From NCBI GenBank assembly GCA_004562765.1, contig SFRL01000009.1, forward strand, positions 1 to 64,000: a stretch of 64,000 nucleotides of DNA, in the 5' to 3' direction. Shown one piece after another: positions 17,163-25,985 of the stretch (positions are counted from its first letter, which is position 1; the number at the start of each line of letters is the position of its first letter). The position numbers and the translations under genes were made by a program. Below the pieces are notes generated by a model. That model had not been told where the DNA came from, did not search any database, and was given only the letters and a program-made list of their open reading frames with translations. The stretch comes from a bacterium (lineage in GTDB: Bacteria > Bacillota > Clostridia > Lachnospirales > Lachnospiraceae).

Positions 17163-18410
17163 ATGAGTTACGAAATTCGTGATATAAATCTTGCCGAATC
17201 CGGCGAACACAAGATTGACTGGGTCCGTAAAAACTGCCCGCTTTTGCGCTCTCTGGAAGAAGACTTTTCAAAGGAAAAGCCTTTCACAGGCATTCGCATC
17301 GCGCTCTCCATCCATCTGGAGGCAAAAACCGCATATCTTTGCAAGGTGCTCACAGCAGGCGGTGCCGAGATGTTCATCACAGGCAGCAATCCGCTCTCCA
17401 CGCAGGATGACGTTGCAGCCGCACTTGTAAAGGCAGGTCTGAATGTATTTGCATGGTACGGTTCCACCGAGGAGGAATACAACCGTCATATCACAAAGGT
17501 TCTTGAAAATAACTGCAACATCATCATTGATGACGGCGGAGACCTCGTCAATATGCTTCACACATCCATGCGTGACCGCCTGCAGTACGTCATCGGCGGT
17601 TGTGAGGAGACCACGACCGGTATCATCCGTCTGGCAGCGATGGCAAAAGAGGACAAGCTGGCATTTCCGATGGTCATGGTAAACAATGCCGACTGCAAGC
17701 ATTTGTTTGACAATCGTTACGGCACCGGTCAGTCCGTATGGGACGGCATCAACCGCACGACCAATCTGATCGTAGCCGGAAAGATCGTCGTTGTCGCAGG
17801 CTATGGATGGTGCGGTAAAGGTGTATCCATGCGTGCAAAGGCTCTGGGCGCCCGGGTCATCATCACAGAGATCGATCCGATCAAAGCCATCGAGGCAGTC
17901 ATGGACGGCTTCGATGTCATGCCCATGCATGAGGCGGCAAAAGTGGGCGATTTCTTTGTCACCGTGACCGGATGCGCAGGAGTCATCACCTGTGAAGATA
18001 TGAAGGTCATGAAGGACGGCGCGATCCTTTGCAATGCCGGACATTTTGATGTGGAGATCGACATGGCAGGTCTGCGGGAAATGTGTACCGATTCCTATGA
18101 ACAGCGTCAGAATATCATGGGCTACGCGCTGGATAACGGAAGAACCATTTATGTACTGGGTGAGGGACGTCTCGTCAATCTTGCATGCGGCGACGGTCAT
18201 CCCGCCGAGATCATGGATATGAGTTTTGCGATCCAGGCACTCTCCGCTCGTTATCTGGTACAGCACGGAAAAGAACTGACTGAAAAACTGATCGTTGTAC
18301 CCAAAGAGGTAGACAATGAAGTGGCTGTCCGCAAGCTGAATTTCCTTGGCAAAAAGATCGATAAGCTGACACCTGAGCAGGAAAAATACCTGTACTCGTC
18401 AGCAATTTAA
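17163..18410 (+). CDS. ahcY: S-adenosylhomocysteine hydrolase
   Basis: Splits S-adenosylhomocysteine into adenosine and homocysteine with bound NAD. Signatures: SIHLEAKTAYL with the substrate site, SNPLSTQDD, TTTGIIRL, NNADCKHLFDN, the NAD-binding GYGWCGKG, ITEIDPIKAIEA, and CNAGHFDVEID. 415 residues matches the shorter bacterial form; the C-terminal KLTPEQEKYLYSS replaces the usual KLT.xQ..YL tail. AGGAGG precedes the ATG. Monocistronic. No SAH riboswitch is visible in the leader. Confidence 0.96.
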   Translation: MSYEIRDINLAESGEHKIDWVRKNCPLLRSLEEDFSKEKPFTGIRIALSIHLEAKTAYLCKVLTAGGAEMFITGSNPLSTQDDVAAALVKAGLNVFAWYGSTEEEYNRHITKVLENNCNIIIDDGGDLVNMLHTSMRDRLQYVIGGCEETTTGIIRLAAMAKEDKLAFPMVMVNNADCKHLFDNRYGTGQSVWDGINRTTNLIVAGKIVVVAGYGWCGKGVSMRAKALGARVIITEIDPIKAIEAVMDGFDVMPMHEAAKVGDFFVTVTGCAGVITCEDMKVMKDGAILCNAGHFDVEIDMAGLREMCTDSYEQRQNIMGYALDNGRTIYVLGEGRLVNLACGDGHPAEIMDMSFAIQALSARYLVQHGKELTEKLIVVPKEVDNEVAVRKLNFLGKKIDKLTPEQEKYLYSSAI

Positions 18411-18418
18411 ATATGAAT

Positions 18419-18455
18419 AAAAAATGAGAAGCGATATAACCGCTTCTCATTTTTT
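18419..18455. terminator. Bidirectional terminator between ahcY and the c-di-GMP gene
   Basis: AAAAAATGAGAAGCG and CGCTTCTCATTTTTT form a perfect 15-bp stem with a 7-nt loop; T-runs on both strands. It serves the convergent genes on both sides. Confidence 0.9.
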
Positions 18456-21099
18456 ATATACTGCATTTTTTGCTCATCCGAAAACAATTCTTCCCAGCTT
18501 CTTTTGCCATATCCAGTGCCTTTTCCGCCGCCTGATACAACTCATCAAAATTCTTTCCGCAACTCGGAAATTTGCTGACACCACAGGAGCATGTCACCGG
18601 AATATCCTTCACCTCAAAAGCAAGCTGCGACTGCAGATGTGCCATGCGCACAAGCAGCTCCTCACCGTCCACTGCCGCGTTCATGAACACAGCGAAACGG
18701 TCACCACTGATACGTCCGACAACATCAATATCCCGGAAACAGCCCGACAACCGGTCCGCCACCTCGTGTAGCACTTTATCAGCCATGGAGTATCCGTGTT
18801 TATTGACCAACTCTTTATAGTTATCAATATCAATACTGATAAAATAAAACTCCCGCTCCGGCGAATGTTTGATATGATCTGTGATACGTCGTTCCAGCTC
18901 CACACGATTCCACAATCCGGTCAGATAATCCTTGGTAGTGAGCATCTCCATCATGCGCATCTTGTCAAGGATCTCTTCCTCCTCATGCTTCATCTGCTCA
19001 CCGCGCACAGACATGACACGGGTAAGGCAATCATGTATCTGCTCCTTGGAATACGGCTTTGTAATATAAGCATCCGCACCTGCTGTCAGCACCTTGCCCA
19101 CGGTATCGCCGCTGCCATGTGTGGACACGATGATGGGTATGCGATCCATCAGAGGATCTTTTTTGAGCTCACGGATAAGATCCGTCGCCTCCATGTCCGG
19201 CAAATGTGCATCCACCAGCACGACATCCGCACGCTTGATATGTTTCAGATACTGCAACGCAGCTCTTCCTCCCGTTGCCTCCACAATGGAAAAAGAATTT
19301 TTAAAATACTCCGTCAGCATCGCACGGTTTACAGCAAGACCGTCCACAACAAGCATCGTCTGAAATTCTCCTTCATGAGCTGTTGAAAAACGGATCGTCT
19401 GACCATCTACATCTTCCAAGGTCCTGCCTGATTTATGTAAAACTTCTTCAAACTCTCTGCACGGTAAAGGCTTTGAAAAATAGTATCCCTGCGCCAGATT
19501 GCAGTCCATGCCGCGCAGCAGATCCAACTGTTCCCGCGTCTCAACACCCTCGGCGATCACATACAGATTCATCCATTTGGCAAGACCAATGACAAAACTC
19601 AGTATGCTGCGTGAATTATCCGCTTCCGAATAATTCTGTACGAACTTCATGTCCAGCTTCAGGATATCGATCGGCATGGCAGCCAGCATATTCAAGGAAG
19701 AATAACCGCTTCCAAAATCATCCATTTCAATGACAAATCCGGCTTCCTTCAACTGCTCAACGATCTCCAGAAGCTGATCCGGATTCTCCACATAGGCACT
19801 CTCCGTGATCTCCAGGTGCAGATGTTTCGGCTCCAGTCCATGCTTGTGAACGATATCCAGCAGGATCTGCGGAAGATTCGGCTTGTACATATCCTTTCGG
19901 GATACGTTCACGGAAATCGGTACAAAGCAGTCATATTTGTCTAACCACTCACGGATCTTTTCACAGGTCTTGTCCCAGACAAACATGTCCACTTCCGTGA
20001 TAAATCCGTTGCTCTCAAAAATAGGGATAAACTCAGCCGGAGACATGAACCCGTTCTGTGGATGCATCCACCGCACCAGTGCCTCTGCACCGGATAACGT
20101 CTCGGAGAAAATGTCATATTTCGGCTGAAAATATACCTGAAACTGATTCTCCATCAGCGCCTGTTCCATATCATCAGTAATACGCTGCTCCATCAAAAGC
20201 TGCTTGCGCAGAGAATCGTCATAAAAACAAATTTCCGTCACATACTGACCCTTGATCTGGTTCGCCGCGATCTGCGCGCGATCACACATACTGCTGATCT
20301 CCATATCGCGGTCGCGGATCTCATACACGCCAAACTTCAGCGCAATCTTCATGTCCAGCGGAAACTTCTGCATATATTCGACCAGCTCCGTATGCCTGCT
20401 CTTGATATAACTGTATTCTCTCCGCTCTACCAACAGGAAAAAATGATCTGCATAGGAACGGGCGCAGATACAGTTTTTTGTATCCTCATAATGCAGAAGC
20501 ATCTTGGCCAGATATGCCAAAAGTTCGTCTCCTGTCTCCTCACCGTAAGACTCATTGACAAGCTTAAACCGGTCAATGTCCAGAGCGATCATATTCCACT
20601 CAATATCTGTCTGCTCATGCAGGATCTGCTCCGCATGCTCGGCAAACGCTACTTTTGTATATAACCCGGTGACCTCATCCCTCTGCAGCACATCGATCTT
20701 CTTACTTGCCTCGTTCATCATGATCACATTGGAAAGGCGATGCTTCAAAATGCCCTCGTTATAAGGCTTGGAGATATAATCACTGGCTCCGAGGCGCAAT
20801 GCCTCCAGCTCCGATTCATTGCCTTCCTTCTGACTCGTCACAAGTACCGGCACACGGGCAAGCAGCCCGCTGTCATTCATCTCGCGCAGCACTTCAAAAC
20901 CGTCCATCACAGGCATCACAATATCCAGAAGCACCGCTGAAAGAGTCTCTCCCTTCTCCTCCAAAACGTCAAGCGCTTCCCTGCCATTGTTCGCCATGAG
21001 CAGCTCATAATCATTTTTCAAAAAATCAGTTAAAATCATCCGGTCGATCTCCTGATCATCTACGATCAGGATCGTACGCTTTTGCTGCACCTGATTCAC
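18454..21099 (-). CDS. REC-GGDEF-EAL-REC-GGDEF c-di-GMP signalling protein
   Basis: 881 residues. Order: receiver 1 (about 8-125, phospho-acceptor in LLDIVMPVMDG), GGDEF-like 1 (about 140-290), EAL (about 320-560), receiver 2 (about 590-710, LVDAHLPDMEA), GGDEF-like 2 (about 735-875). The EAL domain keeps its catalytic set: GAEALVRW, ISVNVSR, LEITES, DDFGSG, LKLD, EGVET. Both GGDEF motifs are broken: ARSYADHFFL in the first and RISGDRFAVF in the second. The likely net activity is c-di-GMP hydrolysis under two phosphorylation inputs. No kinase gene is adjacent, and no transmembrane segment is present. Confidence 0.9.
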   Translation of the reverse strand: MNQVQQKRTILIVDDQEIDRMILTDFLKNDYELLMANNGREALDVLEEKGETLSAVLLDIVMPVMDGFEVLREMNDSGLLARVPVLVTSQKEGNESELEALRLGASDYISKPYNEGILKHRLSNVIMMNEASKKIDVLQRDEVTGLYTKVAFAEHAEQILHEQTDIEWNMIALDIDRFKLVNESYGEETGDELLAYLAKMLLHYEDTKNCICARSYADHFFLLVERREYSYIKSRHTELVEYMQKFPLDMKIALKFGVYEIRDRDMEISSMCDRAQIAANQIKGQYVTEICFYDDSLRKQLLMEQRITDDMEQALMENQFQVYFQPKYDIFSETLSGAEALVRWMHPQNGFMSPAEFIPIFESNGFITEVDMFVWDKTCEKIREWLDKYDCFVPISVNVSRKDMYKPNLPQILLDIVHKHGLEPKHLHLEITESAYVENPDQLLEIVEQLKEAGFVIEMDDFGSGYSSLNMLAAMPIDILKLDMKFVQNYSEADNSRSILSFVIGLAKWMNLYVIAEGVETREQLDLLRGMDCNLAQGYYFSKPLPCREFEEVLHKSGRTLEDVDGQTIRFSTAHEGEFQTMLVVDGLAVNRAMLTEYFKNSFSIVEATGGRAALQYLKHIKRADVVLVDAHLPDMEATDLIRELKKDPLMDRIPIIVSTHGSGDTVGKVLTAGADAYITKPYSKEQIHDCLTRVMSVRGEQMKHEEEEILDKMRMMEMLTTKDYLTGLWNRVELERRITDHIKHSPEREFYFISIDIDNYKELVNKHGYSMADKVLHEVADRLSGCFRDIDVVGRISGDRFAVFMNAAVDGEELLVRMAHLQSQLAFEVKDIPVTCSCGVSKFPSCGKNFDELYQAAEKALDMAKEAGKNCFRMSKKCSI

Positions 21100-21197
21100 G
21101 GTTACTCCTCTCCGAATCTACACAAAAATCAATTCCCGCACATTATTTTTTGGTCAATTTGTAACAAAGTTGTAAAAAACATGTAAAATTACTTTAA

Positions 21198-21226
21198 ATC
21201 ATACCACAAATTGCTCTGATATTCAA
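21198..21226 (-). promoter_or_regulatory. Sigma-A promoter of the REC/EAL gene
   Basis: Minus strand TTGAAT, 17 nt, TATGAT, about 100 nt before the start codon. Confidence 0.65.
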
Positions 21227-21247
21227 CTGATCCCATCTTTTTTTTGG

Positions 21248-22639
21248 TTATAATTCACAATTATTCACCGTACGGGGGAAAGGAATCACGTCACGGATAT
21301 TACTCATGCCTGTCAGATACATCACGCAGCGCTCGAAACCGAGTCCAAATCCTGCATGTCTGGCGCTTCCGTATCTGCGCAGATCCAGATAAAAGTCATA
21401 GTCCTCCTCTTTTAAACCGAGTTCATGAATACGTGCCAGCAGCTTGTCATAGTCATCCTCTCTCTGGGAACCACCGATGATCTCACCGATACCGGGCACC
21501 AGACAGTCAACGGCAGCCACCGTCTTTCCGTCCTCGTTCAGCTTCATATAAAACGCTTTGATCTCCTTCGGATAATCTGTCACAAATACCGGACGCTTGT
21601 AGATCTCTTCCGTCAGATAGCGCTCATGCTCTGTCTGCAGATCCACGCCCCAGGATACCTTGTACTCAAATTTGTCATTGTGTTTTTCCAAAAGCTCAAT
21701 TGCCTCTGTGTAAGTCACACGGGCAAAATCTGACTCTGCCACATGATGCAGACGCTCAAGCAGTCCCTTATCAATAAAACTGTTGAAGAAATTCATCTCC
21801 TCCGGAGCATTTTCCAGCACATAATTGATAATGTACTTCAACATCGCCTCTGCGAGATCCATGTCATCCTGCAGATCGGCAAATGCCATCTCCGGCTCGA
21901 TCATCCAGAACTCTGCCGCATGGCGGGTCGTGTTGGAATTCTCTGCGCGGAAGGTCGGTCCGAAAGTATAGATATTCTTAAATGCCATTGCATAAGTCTC
22001 TCCGTTGAGCTGTCCGCTGACCGTAAGATTCGTGGGCTTACCGAAGAAATCCTGCTTAAAATCCACACTGCCGTCCTCGGTGCGCGGAATATCATTCAGA
22101 TCCATCGTCGTCACCTGGAACATCTCGCCCGCGCCTTCACAGTCGCTTCCTGTGATCAGGGGCGTGTGCACGTAGACAAAATCACGCTCCTGGAAAAACT
22201 TGTGGATCGCATATGCGATCAGTGAGCGCACGCGGAATACTGCCTCAAACGTATTGGTACGGGGGCGCAGATGTGAGATGGTACGCAGGTATTCAAAGCT
22301 GTGCTTCTTCTTCTGCAGCGGATAAGACGGATTGGAAGGTCCCTCCACGACAACACTCGCTGCCTGAATCTCAAAAGGCTGCTTTGCCTGCGGTGTCTCC
22401 ACCAGTTCACCTCTGACAATGATCGCAGCACCGACATTCAGTCTGCTGATCTCATCGAAATTGTCCAGTCCGTCACCATACACCACCTGCACCGGCTCAA
22501 AAAATGTACCATCATTGACAACGATAAAACCAAAATTCTTTGAATTGCGGTTGCTGCGCACCCAGCCACCGATCGTCACCTGTGTGCCAAGGTACTTCTC
22601 TCTGTTGTGAAACAATTCTCTTACATTTGTTAAATCCAT
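21248..22639 (-). CDS. asnS: Asparaginyl-tRNA synthetase
   Basis: Class IIb synthetase. N-terminal OB-fold anticodon domain (about 15-100, TIGGWVRSNRNSKNFGFI). Catalytic core with motif 2 FRAENSNTTRHAAEFWMIEPE region and motif 3 GFGLGFERCVMYLTGMSNIRD. 463 residues is normal. No T-box leader is visible in the 77 nt before it. Confidence 0.97.
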   Translation of the reverse strand: MDLTNVRELFHNREKYLGTQVTIGGWVRSNRNSKNFGFIVVNDGTFFEPVQVVYGDGLDNFDEISRLNVGAAIIVRGELVETPQAKQPFEIQAASVVVEGPSNPSYPLQKKKHSFEYLRTISHLRPRTNTFEAVFRVRSLIAYAIHKFFQERDFVYVHTPLITGSDCEGAGEMFQVTTMDLNDIPRTEDGSVDFKQDFFGKPTNLTVSGQLNGETYAMAFKNIYTFGPTFRAENSNTTRHAAEFWMIEPEMAFADLQDDMDLAEAMLKYIINYVLENAPEEMNFFNSFIDKGLLERLHHVAESDFARVTYTEAIELLEKHNDKFEYKVSWGVDLQTEHERYLTEEIYKRPVFVTDYPKEIKAFYMKLNEDGKTVAAVDCLVPGIGEIIGGSQREDDYDKLLARIHELGLKEEDYDFYLDLRRYGSARHAGFGLGFERCVMYLTGMSNIRDVIPFPRTVNNCEL

Positions 22640-22716
22640 GGTTCTTATCCCCTTTTTCTATTTTTTCGCGACAGCACGCTTCTGTGACAGCCGCATCTCT
22701 TTCAAGATTCCTATTT

Positions 22717-23844
22717 TCATTCTGCTGTGCTCGCATCAGCACCGGTATAGACGATGTTGCATTTATCAAGCAGATTTGTGAGTGCATTTGTCAAAAGATA
22801 ACGATGCTCCAGATAGCTTCTTCCATCCTCGTAATCACTGTCATACGCCGCGTACAGATCATCCTCTGTCTCGTAGTTTCCGTTTTTCATTGCGGATGCG
22901 ATATACTCCGCAAAGCCGGCTTCATCCAGCGTCTCTCCCTCCGCTTTTACAAGTGCCTCCAGCACCATCTCATCATCCAGATTTGCCTCCATCTCTTTTG
23001 TGATCGTGGAGTTGAAAGCTTCCTCTGTCATATTGTAATTGGCGCTCAGATAATCGGAAAGCGTCTTGCCATCCTTGCAGTTCTGCTTGGTAAACTGCTG
23101 AATATACTGATCGACCTTCATCTCAAGCAGCCCGTCCGGAATCGCCACTTTACTGTTTTCAATCAGTTTTTCCAGCACCGCCGAGCGCTCTGCGACCACA
23201 CGGTTCTCCTCGCAATCATCCTCCATATAGGATTTTGTGTCATTGTAAAGTGCATCCACAGACTCATAATTTAAGTTACTTGAAACATACTCATCCGTCA
23301 GTTCGTCATAGCTGATCTCTGCCTTCTCCACGATCTTGTTGACTGTCACGGTAAACACCACCGCTGCGCCTGCCAGATCGGCAGACTGATAATTTTCCGG
23401 GAAGGTCAGGTCCAGATCTACGGTATCGCCCACATTCACACCGATCAGCCCCTCCTCGAAGCCGTCGATAAATGTGTTTGATCCGATCTCCAGTACATAG
23501 CCCTGCGCCGTACCGCCGTCAAAGGCAACACCATCCTTTTTTCCCTCATAGTCGATATTGACACAGTCACCATCCTCAACGGTCTGTTTGTCCGTGTCCT
23601 CGTAGCTCGGATAGTAGCTGAGCATGCCGTTGATATAGTTGACCACATCCTCATCACTGACCTCAAAATCCCCGGCAACTTCCACTTCCATTCCGTCATA
23701 GTCACCCAGTGTCACATATTTTTCCACATCGTAGGAGCGGATCTTATCCTTGCTGCCATTACTGCTGCCGCAGCCGATGGCAGATACAGCCAGCGCACAG
23801 ATCAGTGTCGCTGCAGCCAGTCTTTTTTTCATCATAAAATTCAT
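22717..23844 (-). CDS. FKBP-type prolyl isomerase / trigger-factor-like lipoprotein
   Basis: 375 residues. Lipoprotein signal with SAIGCGSS (lipidated Cys about 25). An N-terminal region like the trigger-factor linker (45-95) leads to an FKBP domain (about 100-180: VNIDYEGKKDGVAFDGGTAQ, then GFEEGLIGVNVGDTVDL). The C-terminal half (about 185-340) is a helical trigger-factor/SurA-like chaperone segment (VAIPDGLLEMKVDQYIQQF). This suggests an extracytoplasmic folding factor rather than a ribosome-bound one. Monocistronic, with AAGGAAG before the ATG. Confidence 0.88.
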   Translation of the reverse strand: MNFMMKKRLAAATLICALAVSAIGCGSSNGSKDKIRSYDVEKYVTLGDYDGMEVEVAGDFEVSDEDVVNYINGMLSYYPSYEDTDKQTVEDGDCVNIDYEGKKDGVAFDGGTAQGYVLEIGSNTFIDGFEEGLIGVNVGDTVDLDLTFPENYQSADLAGAAVVFTVTVNKIVEKAEISYDELTDEYVSSNLNYESVDALYNDTKSYMEDDCEENRVVAERSAVLEKLIENSKVAIPDGLLEMKVDQYIQQFTKQNCKDGKTLSDYLSANYNMTEEAFNSTITKEMEANLDDEMVLEALVKAEGETLDEAGFAEYIASAMKNGNYETEDDLYAAYDSDYEDGRSYLEHRYLLTNALTNLLDKCNIVYTGADASTAE

Positions 23845-23943
23845 TTTTTATACTTCCTTTCATATTTCCCTTGTTCAGGTACGTCTTGCAGACTCCGAAC
23901 AGTTACAATGTTATCATAGAAACAAGGAAATGAAAAGGTTTTA

Positions 23944-23972
23944 TTGATTTTTGTCCGCGGGAATGATACAAT
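23944..23972 (+). promoter_or_regulatory. Sigma-A promoter for the 149-aa gene
   Basis: TTGATT, 17 nt, TACAAT, 33 nt before the start codon. Confidence 0.7.
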
Positions 23973-24005
23973 AAGCATCGGATTGAAAAGCAAGGAGGAT
24001 AAATT

Positions 24006-24455
24006 ATGTCAACACCCATGATCGTTTTATTGGTTATCCTGGCGGTACTGATCATTGCGATGGTCGTTTTGTACTTCCTGGGCAAAAAAATGCAGAAAAA
24101 GAAAGAGGAACAGGACGCGCAGATGGCAGCTGTTGCGCAGACCATTCCGCTGCTCGTCATAGATAAAAAGAAAATGAAGCTCTCAGAATCAGGTCTTCCG
24201 CAGGCAGTCTTAGACCAGACACCCAAGATGATGCGCCGTTCCAAGATGCCTGTCGTAAAGGCAAAGGTCGGACCGAAGGTGACCACCTTCCTGTGTGATG
24301 CGGAGATCTTCGAGCAGATCCCTGTCAAACAGCAGATCAAGGCAACCGTCAGCGGCCTGTACATCACCGGCATCAAAGGTATGCGCGGTCCGTTAGAGAC
24401 AGTTCCCAGAAAAAAAGGTTTTATGGCGAAATTAAAAGAAAAAGCCGGGATGTAG
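24006..24455 (+). CDS. Conserved membrane-anchored protein, unknown function
   Basis: 149 residues with an N-terminal transmembrane helix (about 5-27) followed by a basic cytoplasmic segment KKMQKKKEEQ. The body (50-140) is basic and beta-rich and ends in KGFMAKLKEKAGM. No named family recognised; similar proteins occur in Lachnospiraceae as far as I recall. AGGAGG ribosome binding site. Own promoter and terminator, so a single-gene unit. The positively charged soluble part may bind nucleic acid or lipid; that is inference. Confidence 0.75.
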   Translation: MSTPMIVLLVILAVLIIAMVVLYFLGKKMQKKKEEQDAQMAAVAQTIPLLVIDKKKMKLSESGLPQAVLDQTPKMMRRSKMPVVKAKVGPKVTTFLCDAEIFEQIPVKQQIKATVSGLYITGIKGMRGPLETVPRKKGFMAKLKEKAGM

Positions 24456-24470
24456 ATCCCGACTTTTTTT
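24444..24470. terminator. Bidirectional terminator between the 149-aa gene and galU
   Basis: CGGGAT/ATCCCG stem with GTAG loop, overlapping the TAG stop, with T-runs on both strands. Confidence 0.8.
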
Positions 24471-24474
24471 ATTG

Positions 24475-25365
24475 CTATTCATATTGGAGCATGGCATCCA
24501 TATACTGATGCAATGCATTCAGATACGCTTTCATCTCATTTTTCAGCGAGTCGTCCCGCAGGGCAAACTCGATATTTGCCTGCAAAAATCCCGTCTTCGT
24601 ACCCACATCGTAACGGTGTCCCTTGAAATCATAGGCGTACACCGGCTGTTCCTTTGCCAGTCTGCGCAGCGCATCTGTCAGCTGGATCTCACCGCCCTTT
24701 CCGGCATCCTGTGTCTCCAAAAGCGGGAAGATCTGCGGCGTGATGATATAACGTCCGAGCACTGCCACATCGGTAGGCGCGTCATCCAGATCCGGTTTTT
24801 CCACCATGTCATCCACCTTATAAATGCGCTCATCCACCATATGTCCGTCCACGATGCCATATTTATTCACTGCCTCGTGTGCCACGGTCTGTACCCCGAG
24901 GATTGTCGTCTGATACTCTGCATATACGTCCAGCATCTGTTTTAAGCAGGGCGTTTTTGATACGACCACATCATCGCCGAGCAGCACCGCGAAGGGTTCC
25001 TCTCCGATGAAATGACGCGCGGCAAGTATCGCGTGACCGAGTCCCCGCGGCTCCTTCTGACGGATGTAATGCAGATTTGCCATCTCGGAAATATCGCGCA
25101 CCATCTGCAGCATCTCATCCTTACCACTGCGCTCCAGTTCCAGCTCCAGCTCAATGGAGCGGTCAAAATGATCCTCGATGGAACGTTTATTTCGTCCGGT
25201 TACAACAATGATATCCTCGATACCGGAAGCGACCGCCTCCTCGATGATATACTGGATCGTGGGTTTGTCCACGATGGGCAGCATCTCCTTCGGCTGCGCT
25301 TTTGTCGCCGGCAGAAAACGGGTGCCAAGTCCCGCCGCCGGAATGATCGCTTTTCTGACCTTCAT
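24475..25365 (-). CDS. galU: UTP-glucose-1-phosphate uridylyltransferase
   Basis: Makes UDP-glucose for envelope polysaccharides. Nucleotidyltransferase signature AAGLGTRFLPATKAQPKEM at the N terminus, then PLGLGHA-type REPRGLGHAILAA, LLGDDVV, and the substrate segment VEKPDLDDAP. 296 residues is standard. AGGGGAG lies before the ATG. Confidence 0.96.
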   Translation of the reverse strand: MKVRKAIIPAAGLGTRFLPATKAQPKEMLPIVDKPTIQYIIEEAVASGIEDIIVVTGRNKRSIEDHFDRSIELELELERSGKDEMLQMVRDISEMANLHYIRQKEPRGLGHAILAARHFIGEEPFAVLLGDDVVVSKTPCLKQMLDVYAEYQTTILGVQTVAHEAVNKYGIVDGHMVDERIYKVDDMVEKPDLDDAPTDVAVLGRYIITPQIFPLLETQDAGKGGEIQLTDALRRLAKEQPVYAYDFKGHRYDVGTKTGFLQANIEFALRDDSLKNEMKAYLNALHQYMDAMLQYE

Positions 25366-25434
25366 TTGTTTTCTCCCCTTTTTTGTCTATGGAATACCCC
25401 CGACGCATTCGCCGGAAAACACTTGTACCAGCAC

Positions 25435-25887
25435 CTATGCCAACTGAAAATTCCCCGCTTCCTTGGAACGGATATCGATGCAGATCTCGCAGTCTGCCAT
25501 CTTCTCATAGTTCATCTCCAGCTCGTAGCTGACGCTGGCACGGATATGATCCTCCGACTCCTCCACATCCACGCCCTTTGCGTCAATACCCATCATCAGG
25601 CTGCCAAAGGGCATGTTATAGCAGGTCATGTTTTTCTTATTTTTCTCAAATACCATATGTACGTTGCTGACACCGCGCTTCATGATATCCAGAGAATCCG
25701 GCTGCAGCTTTAACGTATTTTTTGTCACACCGGAAAAGCCCTCGATGATCTCCTCATACATCACATAGTGTTTGCCGTTCTTTTTATAATAAGTGCCCGG
25801 GCATGTCACCTCCACCGGTTCCGGCGGCTCTTTTCCCTCCGGCATGAACTGCAGGCCGGAAATCGTTACCAGTACGTCCTTTGTCAT
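25435..25887 (-). CDS. DUF1934 family beta-barrel protein (YwiB-like)
   Basis: 150 residues. Matches the DUF1934 pattern: DVLVTISGLQ at the start, YVMYEE, NTLKLQPDSLDIMKRG, MVFEKNKKNMTCYNMPFGSL and a strand-rich C-terminal half (calycin-like in this family). ATG 25887 has GGAGG five bases upstream; the extended frame to 25899 covers that site. Function unknown. It lies downstream of the terminator scar of the accessory block. Confidence 0.85.
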   Translation of the reverse strand: MTKDVLVTISGLQFMPEGKEPPEPVEVTCPGTYYKKNGKHYVMYEEIIEGFSGVTKNTLKLQPDSLDIMKRGVSNVHMVFEKNKKNMTCYNMPFGSLMMGIDAKGVDVEESEDHIRASVSYELEMNYEKMADCEICIDIRSKEAGNFQLA

Positions 25888-25902
25888 TGAAACCTCCACA
25901 CC

Positions 25903-25947
25903 AAAAACTGCTATACTAATACTTCCTGCATTAGTATAGCAGTTTTT
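25903..25947 (-). terminator. Strong terminator downstream of accessory block 1
   Basis: Perfect 18-bp arms (25903-25920 with 25930-25947; core ACTGCTATACTAAT). Closely similar in sequence to the terminator at 27690-27735, including the flanking AAATAAAAC segment. Confidence 0.9.
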
Positions 25948-25964
25948 TCTTTAAAATAAAACCT

Positions 25965-25985
25965 TTATTTCACAATGATCTTTAC
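25965..25985 (-). pseudogene. Residual 3' end of a lost Big_2-type surface protein gene
   Basis: Minus-strand codons read V-K-I-I-V-K-stop, directly after the stop codon of the ATPase gene. The complete surface protein at 27753-31259 ends V-K-V-T-V-K-stop, followed by the same terminator type. About 80 nt across codons, spacer and terminator align between the two sites. This looks like the only remnant of a second surface protein gene. Confidence 0.55.

Noticed and set aside
17268..18266. 332-codon minus-strand frame opposite ahcY
   Set aside because: Antisense to a conserved enzyme; no ribosome binding site or recognisable domain.
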